A DNA stretch of 22,847 bases from a virus (IMGVR_UViG_3300045999_012452:1-22847), one strand, 5' to 3'. Shown: positions 7,943 through 15,423, numbered from the stretch's first letter. Made by a program: numbers and translations. The notes: a model not told the origin generated them from the sequence alone.

Positions 7943-7993
7943 ATTGGTTTTTATTGTAGGATTAGTAGCTTCGCATACACATGGTTTTTAGAT

Positions 7994-8971
7994 TCAGTTA
8001 CGGTATTCTTGTTCGATTTTTTGGGCGTAAATGTCCACACCGTACTTCTTGTAGAGATCGAAATTCTTCATGCCAATAGTTTGTCGATCTTGCGCCGAAG
8101 TGCTAGCCATCTTTTTTGTCAATTCTAACAAAGATTCAAAGTCGTCACACAGCCATTCGTCTGTCTCAAGCATTTCTGGTATAGCGGAGTTTCTGTATGA
8201 GATGACTGGTTTTCCGCAAGAAAAAGCCTCAAGTATTGAAAAACAAAAGGCCTCGTTAGAAGATGGATAATGATAGACATCACAGGAGTTAATAATCTCC
8301 TGCTTTTGTTCATCGCTCACATTGGCAAATATATTAGTGTTTTTCGCGCCTGTGTAATTTAGGTAGGCTGTAATACCATCAAAATACTGTCGATCAAGAA
8401 TCTCGCCGCCAATTATAAAATTGTTGTTTGGCATGCGCGCAGAACAATAAATTGTGTCATGAATCATTTTTGATGGGCAGAAGCTTGAAACGCGGCCAAA
8501 AACAGGCACTTCTCGTTGCTGAGTTATTGACTCTGTGGAGCAAATACCGTACTTAACAATTTCAAAATTGCTAACGTTGGGGCTGAGTGAGCGCTGATAC
8601 TCAGAGCTGAAAAAAATCTTGTTAAATTTCGATGTATCAAAACCGACAGTCTGCCCACATAAAACACTTGCGAAAAGCTTGCACTTTGGTAATGCGCCAA
8701 TGAAAGACAGCTGTTGTGAGCCAGGCACAAATATGTGGATAACATCTGGGGAAAACCTGTTTAGATGATCCGTAAGATTTTGATCGTACTCAAAGTTATT
8801 ATTTGCAAACAGATACGTTTGCCCAAGCTTAGAGAACTTTTCCCTAAAAGGACCGTCAACACATCCAGCAAACATCATTTCGTGGTTTTTTGAAAGTGTC
8901 TGGGCTAAATTAAAAGACGCAAGAGACGACCCTCCCGCGTTAAAGAAGTTGTTTATAAAAGCTATTCGCAT
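7994..8971 (-). CDS. GT4-family glycosyltransferase
   Basis: 325 residues from ATG 8969-8971. The N-terminal MRIAFINNFFNAGGSSLASFNLA is the typical start of a GT-B Rossmann domain with a Gly-rich loop. The second domain carries the donor-site motif EAFCFSILEAFSCGKPVISY (an E-x7-E pattern) followed by IPEML, as in retaining GT4 enzymes. It should transfer a nucleotide-activated sugar; substrate and acceptor are unknown. An in-frame extension upstream to 9016 adds a hydrophobic run, but it would overlap the divergent gene and its start region, so I rejected it. The protein is soluble. A second glycosyltransferase at 14079-14978 and the methyltransferases beside it suggest a shared glycan pathway. 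Confidence 0.85.
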   Translation of the reverse strand: MRIAFINNFFNAGGSSLASFNLAQTLSKNHEMMFAGCVDGPFREKFSKLGQTYLFANNNFEYDQNLTDHLNRFSPDVIHIFVPGSQQLSFIGALPKCKLFASVLCGQTVGFDTSKFNKIFFSSEYQRSLSPNVSNFEIVKYGICSTESITQQREVPVFGRVSSFCPSKMIHDTIYCSARMPNNNFIIGGEILDRQYFDGITAYLNYTGAKNTNIFANVSDEQKQEIINSCDVYHYPSSNEAFCFSILEAFSCGKPVISYRNSAIPEMLETDEWLCDDFESLLELTKKMASTSAQDRQTIGMKNFDLYKKYGVDIYAQKIEQEYRN

Positions 8972-8986
8972 AATTAAGTATAGGTG

Positions 8987-8994
8987 TATAAATA
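8987..8994 (+). promoter_or_regulatory. T4-like late promoter box (TATAAATA), candidate
   Basis: An exact TATAAATA lies in the 34 bp divergent gap between the glycosyltransferase and the rightward block. It matches the consensus of T4-type late promoters. Placed at -13 to -6 it would start transcription near 9000, only about six bases before the ATG at 9006, so the leader would be very short. A single 8-mer in AT-rich DNA can arise by chance, so this is a candidate only. Confidence 0.4.
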
Positions 8995-9005
8995 AAAGTA
9001 CAGTT

Positions 9006-9608
9006 ATGGATACCAAAGAACCAGATTATATTTTTACAACTCGTGAGGCCGCAGAAAACATGGCTAAAAAACTAGGCTGTGGCGGAACACAAGAGTTTTA
9101 TAATATAGATGGAAAACAGGCTGGATTAAAGGCCGATACTACTTATTATTTGCCCTGTTCTTCGCGTGAAGCCCTGCACAACAATCTTTCCAAATACAAG
9201 AAGAAGATGTCCAAGGCCGAAGACCTAAACACGGAGGATATTGATTTTCCAGAGTGCGAAGGACCAGTTTCTTTTGATGCTTTTTTAAGATCGTACTTTA
9301 CTCAAGGCGGTGACTACGTCAGCGATTCTGTTCGCAGCACGCTAAAGAAAAAAGCTGACGACTACAATAAAAAAGGAAAGCATAAGATACGAGTCTCTAC
9401 TTTAATTACTGTTTTCAGAAGGGGCATTGGTGCTTACAAAACAAATCCGCAAAGCGTAAGGCCAAATGTCAGAAGCGCAGACCAGTGGGGATACGGAAGG
9501 GTTAACGGTTTTTTACACGCACTTAGAACCGGGTCTTTCAAGAGAAAACCGTTTGACACAGATCTACTACCGGGAACGCACAGGCTTTCTAGCAAGGGGA
9601 AAAAGTGA
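9006..9608 (+). CDS. DUF5824-like phage protein with N-terminal GC-x-GT/MPC-like region
   Basis: 200 residues from ATG 9006. The first 55 residues contain LGCGGTQ and later TYYLPCSS, which recall the GCxGTH...YMPC segment common in marine phage proteins. The C-terminal half (about 120-195) contains KKGKHKIRVSTLITVFRRG, IGAYKTNPQSVRPNV, DQWGYGRVNGFL and DTDLLP. These match what I remember of DUF5824, a phage/virus family of unknown function. It opens the only rightward operon in the window and couples through a GTGA overlap to the first cysteine-rich gene. An extension back to 8949 is open but overlaps the divergent gene. A virion or packaging-related role is possible, but no function is established. 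Confidence 0.7.
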   Translation: MDTKEPDYIFTTREAAENMAKKLGCGGTQEFYNIDGKQAGLKADTTYYLPCSSREALHNNLSKYKKKMSKAEDLNTEDIDFPECEGPVSFDAFLRSYFTQGGDYVSDSVRSTLKKKADDYNKKGKHKIRVSTLITVFRRGIGAYKTNPQSVRPNVRSADQWGYGRVNGFLHALRTGSFKRKPFDTDLLPGTHRLSSKGKK

Positions 9609-10471
9609 ATAACAAATTAGAACAAAAAATAAAAAGACTTTTGGTGTCAAACAAAAAAACCAAAGCAGAGCAGCACTTTGGGGGGGCGTTTCATGACGAT
9701 TATCTATTGCGTGAAAATATCCCAGCAAACCAATGTACAGCATGTGCGTCGTCTAGCCCACCGTCGTTTTGCTCTTGTATAAAGGCGTGGTATGGTGGAG
9801 CGTGGTGGGAACGAAATGATAACACTGGCGATATTCGGCCTATCAATTCTCCAGATGGCACTGTCTCAGAAGGATACAGAAGGTTCATGGAATGGCCAGC
9901 TAGTTGCCCGTCAATGAGTCAGATGACTGCACCAGCTTTTACTAATCAAGCCGAATGGAATGCTGTAAAAAAATCATGGGTAAGAAGACTAGCAAGAGCC
10001 ATGATTAATCCTGATCCAAAAGTCAGAAATCCAGCTTTAAATATCTTTGAGATGCGTGGTGGTATTTTGTTTCCAATGGTTTCGCAATGTATGCTTGACA
10101 TACAGCAATTTGGTGGCAACTGCGGGGACGATCTATTTATTTGGACCGACAATGAGTTCCAGGGATTGCCAACTATTCCGTATTGGGTTAAATACCTTAT
10201 GGATAACGGCTGTGTCGTTGGACAAGAGGTGCCTGGCGCCTGCTGTTCTGTAGCTGGAGATTTCGGAGGGTTCTCGTGTGCGGAAGTTGGTGGGTCAGAC
10301 CAATGCCTGAACGGAACTTTCCATCCAGGAAAAACGTGTGAGCAAATTGGTGGAGACAACTGCGGGAAAAGCAAAATTAGCGTAATAGCTCCTTCGAAAA
10401 GAGAAAACACGCAGCTTGGTACGGCTTCGATAACTGATATGATCATCAGAGCACTAAAAGGTAGTGTATAA
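9605..10471 (+). CDS. Cysteine-rich protein with C-terminal GACC module (1)
   Basis: 288 residues from GTG 9605, which overlaps the upstream stop as GTGA and is preceded by AAGGGGA. The N-terminal 25 residues are a basic helix. Residues 44-58 have a cysteine cluster (CTACASS...CSC). Residues 120-205 are helical with a WVRRLARAM segment. Residues 211-254 form a module starting GACCSVAGDFGGFSC and ending GGDNCG, shared with the next gene. No signal peptide or membrane segment is seen. GACC-type cysteine modules occur in surface and virion proteins of phages and planctomycetes, so an exposed structural role (fibre, decoration or adhesin) is the best guess, not a demonstrated one. Confidence 0.72.
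   Translation: MNNKLEQKIKRLLVSNKKTKAEQHFGGAFHDDYLLRENIPANQCTACASSSPPSFCSCIKAWYGGAWWERNDNTGDIRPINSPDGTVSEGYRRFMEWPASCPSMSQMTAPAFTNQAEWNAVKKSWVRRLARAMINPDPKVRNPALNIFEMRGGILFPMVSQCMLDIQQFGGNCGDDLFIWTDNEFQGLPTIPYWVKYLMDNGCVVGQEVPGACCSVAGDFGGFSCAEVGGSDQCLNGTFHPGKTCEQIGGDNCGKSKISVIAPSKRENTQLGTASITDMIIRALKGSV
10235..10366 (+). repeat. GACC cysteine module, copy 1
   Basis: About 44 codons (residues 211-254 of the protein at 9605-10471) share the pattern GACCSV-GDFGGF-C-EV-G---C-GTF-PG--C---GGDNCG with the copy at 11045-11179. The six aligned cysteines and the glycines are kept while third codon positions differ, so the duplication is not recent. Confidence 0.85.
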
Positions 10472-10480
10472 GGTATTATA

Positions 10481-11272
10481 ATGAAAAAGTCAATAGAAGA
10501 AAAAATTAGATTAACGGCACTAAAACAAACACCACCACCGCCAACGCTTTTAAAAAAGCCTGACAGTGCAAATGAAGATCTTATGGGTGGTGGAGGGGGT
10601 GAAACATTTGATATCTGTGGTGTGACTATCCCAGCACGGACGGATTATTCGTACACAATCACTATGGCCTACGATTGGATTATTACTAGTATGTACTGTC
10701 AGCCGAACCCACTAGGCCTTGAGTACGGGTGCACTCCAGTATATGCTGGTCCGCCACTAGGCTCAGTTGTGGGCGTTGGTCAAGTTACCGATAGAGATGA
10801 GCCATTAACTTGGATTAGGAGCCACCCTGAGTTTAACCCAACAGACCCAGCAACATGGGGTTCTGTGTGGGGTCCAGGTGGTCTAGCTGAAAGATTCGTA
10901 CGATACCTTAATTGCCAAATGGGTGAAGACGGCGTGTACGGAACTGGTCCGTGCGGCAATATTACTGATGCACAAATTAACGAAATGGTTGACTTGCTCA
11001 AGCAGCTATGGGTTCGCAAATGTGGTTTTGCTGTATCTCAAGCCGGTGCTTGCTGCTCTGTAGTTGGAGACTTCGGCGGATTTGCGTGCACAGAAGTTGC
11101 CGGAACAGCTAATTGCCAGGGAACGTTTTATCCTGGAAGACCCTGTACTGGAGAAAATGGAATTGGTGGCGACAATTGCGGTTTAGCACCAAATCCACTT
11201 CAGAAAAACAACCAAGCGAAAAAACAAAAAGAGGTAATGGAAGCGGTAATGTCAATTCTTAAGGTTAGATAA
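10481..11272 (+). CDS. Cysteine-rich protein with C-terminal GACC module (2)
   Basis: 263 residues from ATG 10481, preceded by TAAGGT at a normal distance. The start MKKSIEEKIRLTALKQ resembles the basic N-terminal helix of the preceding protein. A proline and glycine linker follows (PPPPTLLKKP, MGGGGG). The middle (45-185) has paired cysteines and many Trp/Tyr. Residues 189-233 are the second GACC module. Both proteins end with a hydrophobic helix (here VMEAVMSILKVR, in the first TDMIIRALKGSV). The two genes are therefore diverged paralogues, at least at their ends. The context suggests an exposed virion component. No enzymatic motif is visible. Confidence 0.72.
   Translation: MKKSIEEKIRLTALKQTPPPPTLLKKPDSANEDLMGGGGGETFDICGVTIPARTDYSYTITMAYDWIITSMYCQPNPLGLEYGCTPVYAGPPLGSVVGVGQVTDRDEPLTWIRSHPEFNPTDPATWGSVWGPGGLAERFVRYLNCQMGEDGVYGTGPCGNITDAQINEMVDLLKQLWVRKCGFAVSQAGACCSVVGDFGGFACTEVAGTANCQGTFYPGRPCTGENGIGGDNCGLAPNPLQKNNQAKKQKEVMEAVMSILKVR
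11045..11179 (+). repeat. GACC cysteine module, copy 2
   Basis: Residues 189-233 of the protein at 10481-11272. The module matches copy 1 with the same cysteine order and a three-residue insertion (ENGI against QI region) before the closing GGDNCG. Confidence 0.85.
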
Positions 11273-11273
11273 A

Positions 11274-11735
11274 ATGAACTACATATCAAAACTAAATATC
11301 GTTGCTGCAGAGTATCTAACTAAAGCAGGGGCAGCTAGAAGAGCGTGCGTGACCTGTGCTATTCCAGCCCAACCAAGTACTGGAAATGGCTATAATTATA
11401 GGCCAGTTTCTGTAAGAGTTGTTTCAAGTTCTGGGTCTTGCAACCCAGGACCAAACGGTCAAGTGCACAGCCAAATCCCTTTAAATCCATATATTGGAGC
11501 TAGTGGAACTTATGTTGCGTTTGTAGATTTAACATCGACTGCTTCGAGTGGATGCGAATACGTAACTTGCTACACCCAAATTACACCCGGCAATCCACAA
11601 CGAAACAAGTCTTTTGCTTATCCTGTTTACGCTACTTGCGACTGGCAAAACCAAGCGTTTATAAAAGTCCCAGACCTAAGAAGCGGTCCTGTTGGACAGC
11701 CGACAGGTTCTGGCGTACCGCCTTTCGGGGTCTAA
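11274..11735 (+). CDS. Cysteine-containing hypothetical protein, last gene of rightward block
   Basis: 153 residues from ATG 11274, one base after the previous stop, with TAAGG upstream. The start MNYISKLNIVAAEYLTKAG is an amphipathic helix like those of the two GACC proteins. The rest is rich in Ser, Gly, Pro and Thr with seven cysteines (including ACVTCA and CEYVTCY) and looks beta-stranded, as in exposed phage proteins. The GACC module is absent. The final PVGQPTGSGVPPFGV is probably flexible. The function is unknown; operon context suggests the same structure as the two preceding products. Its stop codon overlaps that of the convergent nuclease gene. Confidence 0.7.
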   Translation: MNYISKLNIVAAEYLTKAGAARRACVTCAIPAQPSTGNGYNYRPVSVRVVSSSGSCNPGPNGQVHSQIPLNPYIGASGTYVAFVDLTSTASSGCEYVTCYTQITPGNPQRNKSFAYPVYATCDWQNQAFIKVPDLRSGPVGQPTGSGVPPFGV

Positions 11736-12256
11736 AAACACTCCTTAATTTTTTCTACGGGCTTGAGCGCAGACTGCTCAAGTCCGTATGTTTTTCCGTA
11801 ACCAAGATCTAAAAGATTGCTGTCTTTAATAAGATCTGATCCTGTGCACCAACCAGCTATTTTATATGAAGGGCACTGACCAACAACTAAAACGTAAAGT
11901 TCAGAAGGTGTCTCGTTCTTTGATTGCCTTGCTAGTAGCTTACCGGTTTTGTATTTTGTCGTTTTCACATCTATTGTCTTGCCAAACGCAAGCACATCAT
12001 GTGAGCCTTTTCTCGGACTTATGGACATATCTGGATATAAATTAAGAGCTTTGCAAAAAGCAAACTCACCACAAATTCCTTCAAGATCGGTTTCTTCGCA
12101 GGACTGTGGTCCGATTTTCCCATCTGCAACACCACCACTCCTGTTTGAAGAGTGGCGCTGTTTTGCAAGCCATTGGCAAATTCTGACCTCTGGCTCAGTT
12201 AGTTTTGTTTCGTTACTTGCTAAGTAAGTAGCTGGCTTTTGTTTTGCTTGTGCCAT
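11732..12256 (-). CDS. PD-(D/E)xK superfamily nuclease-like protein
   Basis: 174 residues from ATG 12254-12256; ATG 12277 would add seven residues and overlap the neighbour by 65 bp instead of 44. The core runs: a helix with GEFAF (Glu64), then SISPRKGSHDVLAF with Asp87, then KTIDVKTTKYKTGKLL with Asp96-x-Lys98. This is the PD-(D/E)xK active-site layout of phage and restriction-type nucleases. The later strand YVLVVG and the C-terminal Pro/Lys helix also fit. It probably cleaves DNA. The substrate could be host DNA, recombination intermediates or competing phage. It ends in a 4 bp convergent overlap with the rightward block. Confidence 0.7.
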   Translation of the reverse strand: MAQAKQKPATYLASNETKLTEPEVRICQWLAKQRHSSNRSGGVADGKIGPQSCEETDLEGICGEFAFCKALNLYPDMSISPRKGSHDVLAFGKTIDVKTTKYKTGKLLARQSKNETPSELYVLVVGQCPSYKIAGWCTGSDLIKDSNLLDLGYGKTYGLEQSALKPVEKIKECF

Positions 12257-12890
12257 ATTTAAGTAAAGAAAATCCATTATTGAAAAGCGTGTTTTCTATT
12301 TCACTGTGGTTATAAGATTCTATATCGTCATAAACAAATATAGATCCATTGACAGCTCTTTCTATAAAGAAATTTGTTTCTTTGATAACCGCCTCTGTTG
12401 AGTGCGGACCGTCGAAAAAAACTAAAGAATATTTTGTTTCTATTTTTTTATGCTCGTTGTAAAACGGAACACCGTCTGCGAATCTTTGCATAAACTCTGT
12501 GTCTTCTAGGGTGAGAATTACTAAGTTTACTGGAGCGTTTAATACATACCTGTACAGATTAGATGAGGCAAAGCACCTCATATTATTTGTGTAGTCAAGT
12601 TTTGCTTTTTTATTTTTTTCTGATACTTCGTATTCTACATTTCCATAAGGGTCTATTGAAATTATATTTTTACCATAGGATCCAGATGAAATCAATGCTT
12701 TTATTATAATCTTCAGGCTTCCACCAAGCCTTGTGCCAATTTCGCATATCATTCCATCTGTGTTTTTGGATAAATAAACGGCCTGAGACAAAACATCGTA
12801 ATCTCTACTGTCTGATTCAAGTAGGTCTTCGACGTCTAAATCTAAACAATCAAAAATATCTGTATTATTTTCGTCTTGATTTTTATTCAT
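12213..12890 (-). CDS. Class I SAM-dependent methyltransferase (Methyltransf_24-like)
   Basis: 225 residues from ATG 12888-12890 with AAGG at seven bases. Motif I is CEIGTRLGGS (49-58), followed by an IISIDPYG acidic strand (77-83) and FFDGPHSTEAVIKE (158-171), then VYDDI (187-190). This order matches the Methyltransf_24 / cephalosporin-hydroxylase-like group often found in glycan and natural-product clusters. It probably methylates a sugar or related small acceptor. Motif I and the DGPHS strand also resemble the second domain of the adjacent fused protein, so the two may be paralogues or act on the same substrate. The acceptor is unknown. Confidence 0.75.
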   Translation of the reverse strand: MNKNQDENNTDIFDCLDLDVEDLLESDSRDYDVLSQAVYLSKNTDGMICEIGTRLGGSLKIIIKALISSGSYGKNIISIDPYGNVEYEVSEKNKKAKLDYTNNMRCFASSNLYRYVLNAPVNLVILTLEDTEFMQRFADGVPFYNEHKKIETKYSLVFFDGPHSTEAVIKETNFFIERAVNGSIFVYDDIESYNHSEIENTLFNNGFSLLKYGTSKTKASYLLSK

Positions 12891-12892
12891 TT

Positions 12893-14086
12893 TTAAGCCT
12901 TAGATTTATTAAATACGGCAGGAAGATTTATAACACAAAGATTTTCGTCTACGCCCTCTGCAAAGATTGGAGCACGACCATTTATTGTTGCGATATCAAA
13001 AAATCCAATAACGGCAGCTCTAATATTTGACCACTTAAAATCATCAACTATTATTAGCACCTCGCCATCAAAAAGCAAGCAATTTTTTAAATCAGTAAGG
13101 GTGGTTTCAAATGAATGACCTCCATCAACAAACACAAAAAGCTTTTTATCAGCTGAGTTAATTTTATTTACTACATCTAGCAAAGTTGATGAAGAGTATC
13201 CTTGTAGTAAATACACAGATGATTTTAAAAAAGCACCACAGTCTTCAATTATGCTTTTTGCTTCAGATAGGGTCAAAGATCGTTCTTTTGGCGCGCCTTC
13301 GTGGGTAGGAGCTTTGTCAAAAAGATCTAATAAAAAATGCGCCTCTGCATGAGACTCAAACATCACATCAATCGCAGTGCCAAGCCTATAGCAGCCAATC
13401 TCTACGTAATAGTTTGGTTTAAACCATCTAAAGTACAATAAAATGGTTTTAATTTTTTCGCCAATAATAGTTTTTATTTTTTTAGCATCCTCATTCTTCT
13501 TAAAGAGAATATCTGCTTGAATAATGATGTCTGTTAAGCTAACCGTATTTGTTTTAATTACTTCATGCGGCAAGAAACCAAGGGTCATCATTTTTTTAAT
13601 GATATCTGCTGCCTTTGCAGCGCCAGAATTGTAATCAATAACAGGAACTTCAAGAAGGACCCATTTTGCTTTTTCGATTACTGATTCGCCTCCTTTAATA
13701 ATTGACATTTCAGAACCTTGAGTGTCAATTTTGATAAAGTCAAAAACGCAATCGCCCAAGAGATCATCAAGCCTGATTGTCTCCATACTGATTGTATTGT
13801 AATTTCCTTCGCTGTAAAAACTAGTGCATTCTTTAAATGCAGAAGCCCCCTGGCAAGTAGGTTCGTTTTTGTTTACGAAAAACTCAACTGTCTTTTTTTC
13901 ATCACCAAGTGCGCAAATCATATAATCCGCGCCGCATTCTATGAGCGCGTCTTCACAGGCTGGATTAGCTTCTATTGAGAGAATTTTTGCTTCTGGATTT
14001 AATACCTTGAATTTTAAAAACGACTGGCCGACATTTGCCCCAATGTCAAGTATTTTCTTAGAGTCTTTTATAATCTGCTCAAGCAT
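12893..14086 (-). CDS. Fused FkbM-type plus Methyltransf_24-like methyltransferase
   Basis: 397 residues with two complete Rossmann methyltransferase domains. Domain 1 (about 1-195): KILDIGANVGQS (11-22), LSIEAN (36-41), then DFIKIDTQGSE (116-126), the signature of the FkbM family that O-methylates sugars. Domain 2 (about 222-395): YVEIGCYRLGT (227-237), FVDGGHSFETTL (319-330) and VDDF, as in Methyltransf_24. The gene overlaps the glycosyltransferase start region by 8 bp and lies 2 bp from the single-domain methyltransferase. It likely modifies a glycan made by the neighbouring glycosyltransferase. No stop or frameshift separates the domains, so the fusion looks genuine. Confidence 0.82.
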   Translation of the reverse strand: MLEQIIKDSKKILDIGANVGQSFLKFKVLNPEAKILSIEANPACEDALIECGADYMICALGDEKKTVEFFVNKNEPTCQGASAFKECTSFYSEGNYNTISMETIRLDDLLGDCVFDFIKIDTQGSEMSIIKGGESVIEKAKWVLLEVPVIDYNSGAAKAADIIKKMMTLGFLPHEVIKTNTVSLTDIIIQADILFKKNEDAKKIKTIIGEKIKTILLYFRWFKPNYYVEIGCYRLGTAIDVMFESHAEAHFLLDLFDKAPTHEGAPKERSLTLSEAKSIIEDCGAFLKSSVYLLQGYSSSTLLDVVNKINSADKKLFVFVDGGHSFETTLTDLKNCLLFDGEVLIIVDDFKWSNIRAAVIGFFDIATINGRAPIFAEGVDENLCVINLPAVFNKSKA

Positions 14087-14978
14087 TTATTTTTCTTTCT
14101 TTAAGAATAGACTTCATCTGATTATACGAGTTTATTCCGTGACTTGGATCTGAAATGTCTGCGTAGCCAAAACTACAGGCGCCAACGTTCTCATTAACTA
14201 AAAGCCTGCATCCACACATAGCAGCTTCAACTACTGTTCGCGCAGACGCCTCTTTCCAGTTTGGTGTGTGTATAAAGAACGTAGCCTTATTCATAACTTC
14301 CGCTATTTCTTGCGGAGTTCCAGTTCCTAAATAGTTTTGTTGATCTATGAGATCTAGATTTCCTCGCCCAATAAACTTTATGTTGTTTCCAAACATATAC
14401 TGAGCTTCAACAACACCCTTGGCTTCTGTTATTGCCCCGACATATAGAACGTTAATTGGTCTTTCGTATCCTTTATTATTGAATATATTAGCGTCTATTT
14501 TTTGAAAATAGCAGAACGAGTTTGGGATTTGACTACCAATAAACCTACACCATTCGTTATAGTGAAGTGGGCTTAGAAATATATTAGCAAAGCTTTTTGT
14601 CATTAATCCAGCCATAAATGTCTTTATTGCATTTGGCTGATATCTTATGTCTTGTTGTATCATCCAGCCGCCATATTCTTCTGGAGTTGCTCCAGTATAT
14701 GCACACTCAAATACAACAGTCGGCGTTCTAGTATTTAGAAATTGTCTTTGCTCAGCAGGACCAAACCACTTAGATCCACCTGGGTCATTGAAAAGATCAA
14801 AAAACACACAAATATCTGCACCTTCTGGTGGCTGAAACGGGTCATTAGGAGTTATAACATTTACAAAATAGCCGGCCTCTTTTAGCGCGCTTATAAGATC
14901 TCTTCCTGTTGTATGACCTCCGCTTAAATAGTAATCGCTGCACAAGGGGCTTATAATTGTATAAATATTTGCTATCAC
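14079..14978 (-). CDS. Glycosyltransferase (GT-B, GT4-like)
   Basis: 299 residues from GTG 14976-14978. A TTG at 14993 is in frame but lies inside the hairpin terminator, which argues for the GTG. The N-terminal half reads IANIYTIISPLCSDYYLSGG, then HTTGRDLISALKEAG, a loose GT-B Rossmann start. The second half has INVLYVGAITEAKG, FIGRG and the donor-site EASARTVVEAAMCGCRLLVN (E-x7-E pattern). It is short for the family and ends about 20 residues after that motif region. The protein probably transfers sugar to a glycan later methylated by the two products encoded just downstream. The sequence is not close to the glycosyltransferase at 7994-8971. Confidence 0.78.
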   Translation of the reverse strand: MIANIYTIISPLCSDYYLSGGHTTGRDLISALKEAGYFVNVITPNDPFQPPEGADICVFFDLFNDPGGSKWFGPAEQRQFLNTRTPTVVFECAYTGATPEEYGGWMIQQDIRYQPNAIKTFMAGLMTKSFANIFLSPLHYNEWCRFIGSQIPNSFCYFQKIDANIFNNKGYERPINVLYVGAITEAKGVVEAQYMFGNNIKFIGRGNLDLIDQQNYLGTGTPQEIAEVMNKATFFIHTPNWKEASARTVVEAAMCGCRLLVNENVGACSFGYADISDPSHGINSYNQMKSILKERKINA

Positions 14979-14991
14979 ATTTAAGTATAGC

Positions 14992-15014
14992 AAAAACCGG
15001 CATTGCTGCCGGTT
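14992..15014 (-). terminator. Rho-independent terminator with GCAA loop
   Basis: Read on the minus strand, an 8 bp perfect stem (AACCGGCA / TGCCGGTT, 14995-15014) closes a GCAA tetraloop and runs into five T (14996-14992). It lies 25 bp after the stop of the Met-rich gene and should end the virion-gene transcript from 16666-15040. On the plus strand the T run is poor, so I assign the minus strand only. Confidence 0.85.
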
Positions 15015-15039
15015 CTTACTTTTACGTTGTTTTATTTAT

Positions 15040-15423
15040 TTACTTATCACCAACAAAATTATCACGAACTGCAGAGATATAATCTGCGGCTAATGTTATT
15101 TTGCCAAGCATCCAAGCCTCAATTTGCTTGCCCTGAGAAACGTGATTAGCAATATCGCCAGCATTTGCAATAAGAGCATTAATATCGCTCATGAACATTT
15201 CTTTGGTTTCCTCATCAACCTCAGATGTGTCCATTTCTTCCATCATTGGTTCTTCTTCGCCCATCATTTCCATCTCTGGCATTTCGGGCATTTCGGCAGG
15301 AGCTGATTGCATACCACCACCCATCTCTGGCTGCTGCATCATCATGGGCATCTGAGTCATACCCATTTCGTCTTGGCCAACAGCCTTTTGTAGTTTCGAT
15401 AGTAAATTTTTAATGTTTGACAT
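15040..15423 (-). CDS. Met-rich phage protein with conserved C-terminal domain
   Basis: 127 residues from ATG 15421-15423 with AAGGAT upstream. Residues 20-66 are low complexity, rich in Met, Glu, Pro and Gln (MPMMMQQPEMGGGM, MPEMPEMEMMGEEEPMMEEM). Residues 78-127 are ordered: DINALIANAGDIANHVSQG, then QIEAWMLGKITLAADYISAV. The latter resembles a short domain (E-x-W-x-x-x-KI-x-x-A-x-DYI) seen in many phage head-associated proteins. It closes the operon with two probable virion genes and precedes the terminator. A head or scaffold role is likely from context, not proven. Confidence 0.75.
   Translation of the reverse strand: MSNIKNLLSKLQKAVGQDEMGMTQMPMMMQQPEMGGGMQSAPAEMPEMPEMEMMGEEEPMMEEMDTSEVDEETKEMFMSDINALIANAGDIANHVSQGKQIEAWMLGKITLAADYISAVRDNFVGDK

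Noticed and set aside
7943-7993. Possible promoter before the reductase gene (TACAAT at 7953-7958), with the same CCTACAAT string before the TAGT gene (19718-19725)
   Set aside because: Neither has a convincing -35 box, and at the reductase the implied start site would be only a few bases from the ATG. The shared 8-mer alone is too weak.
8949-9016. Longer forms of both divergent genes that would overlap by 68 bp
   Set aside because: The internal starts at 8971 and 9006 begin at the recognisable domain starts and leave a normal divergent gap with a candidate promoter.
9946-10446. Long minus-strand reading frame opposite the first GACC protein
   Set aside because: It lies wholly antisense to a gene with clear coding features and a coupled start; the sequence shows no motif and is probably a shadow.
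14960-14967. Second exact TATAAATA, on the plus strand
   Set aside because: It lies inside the leftward glycosyltransferase gene, with no rightward gene downstream; most likely chance in AT-rich DNA.
15003-15020. Terminator activity on the plus strand from the 14995-15014 hairpin
   Set aside because: The following plus-strand bases (CTTACTTTT) do not form an immediate T run, and no rightward gene ends here.
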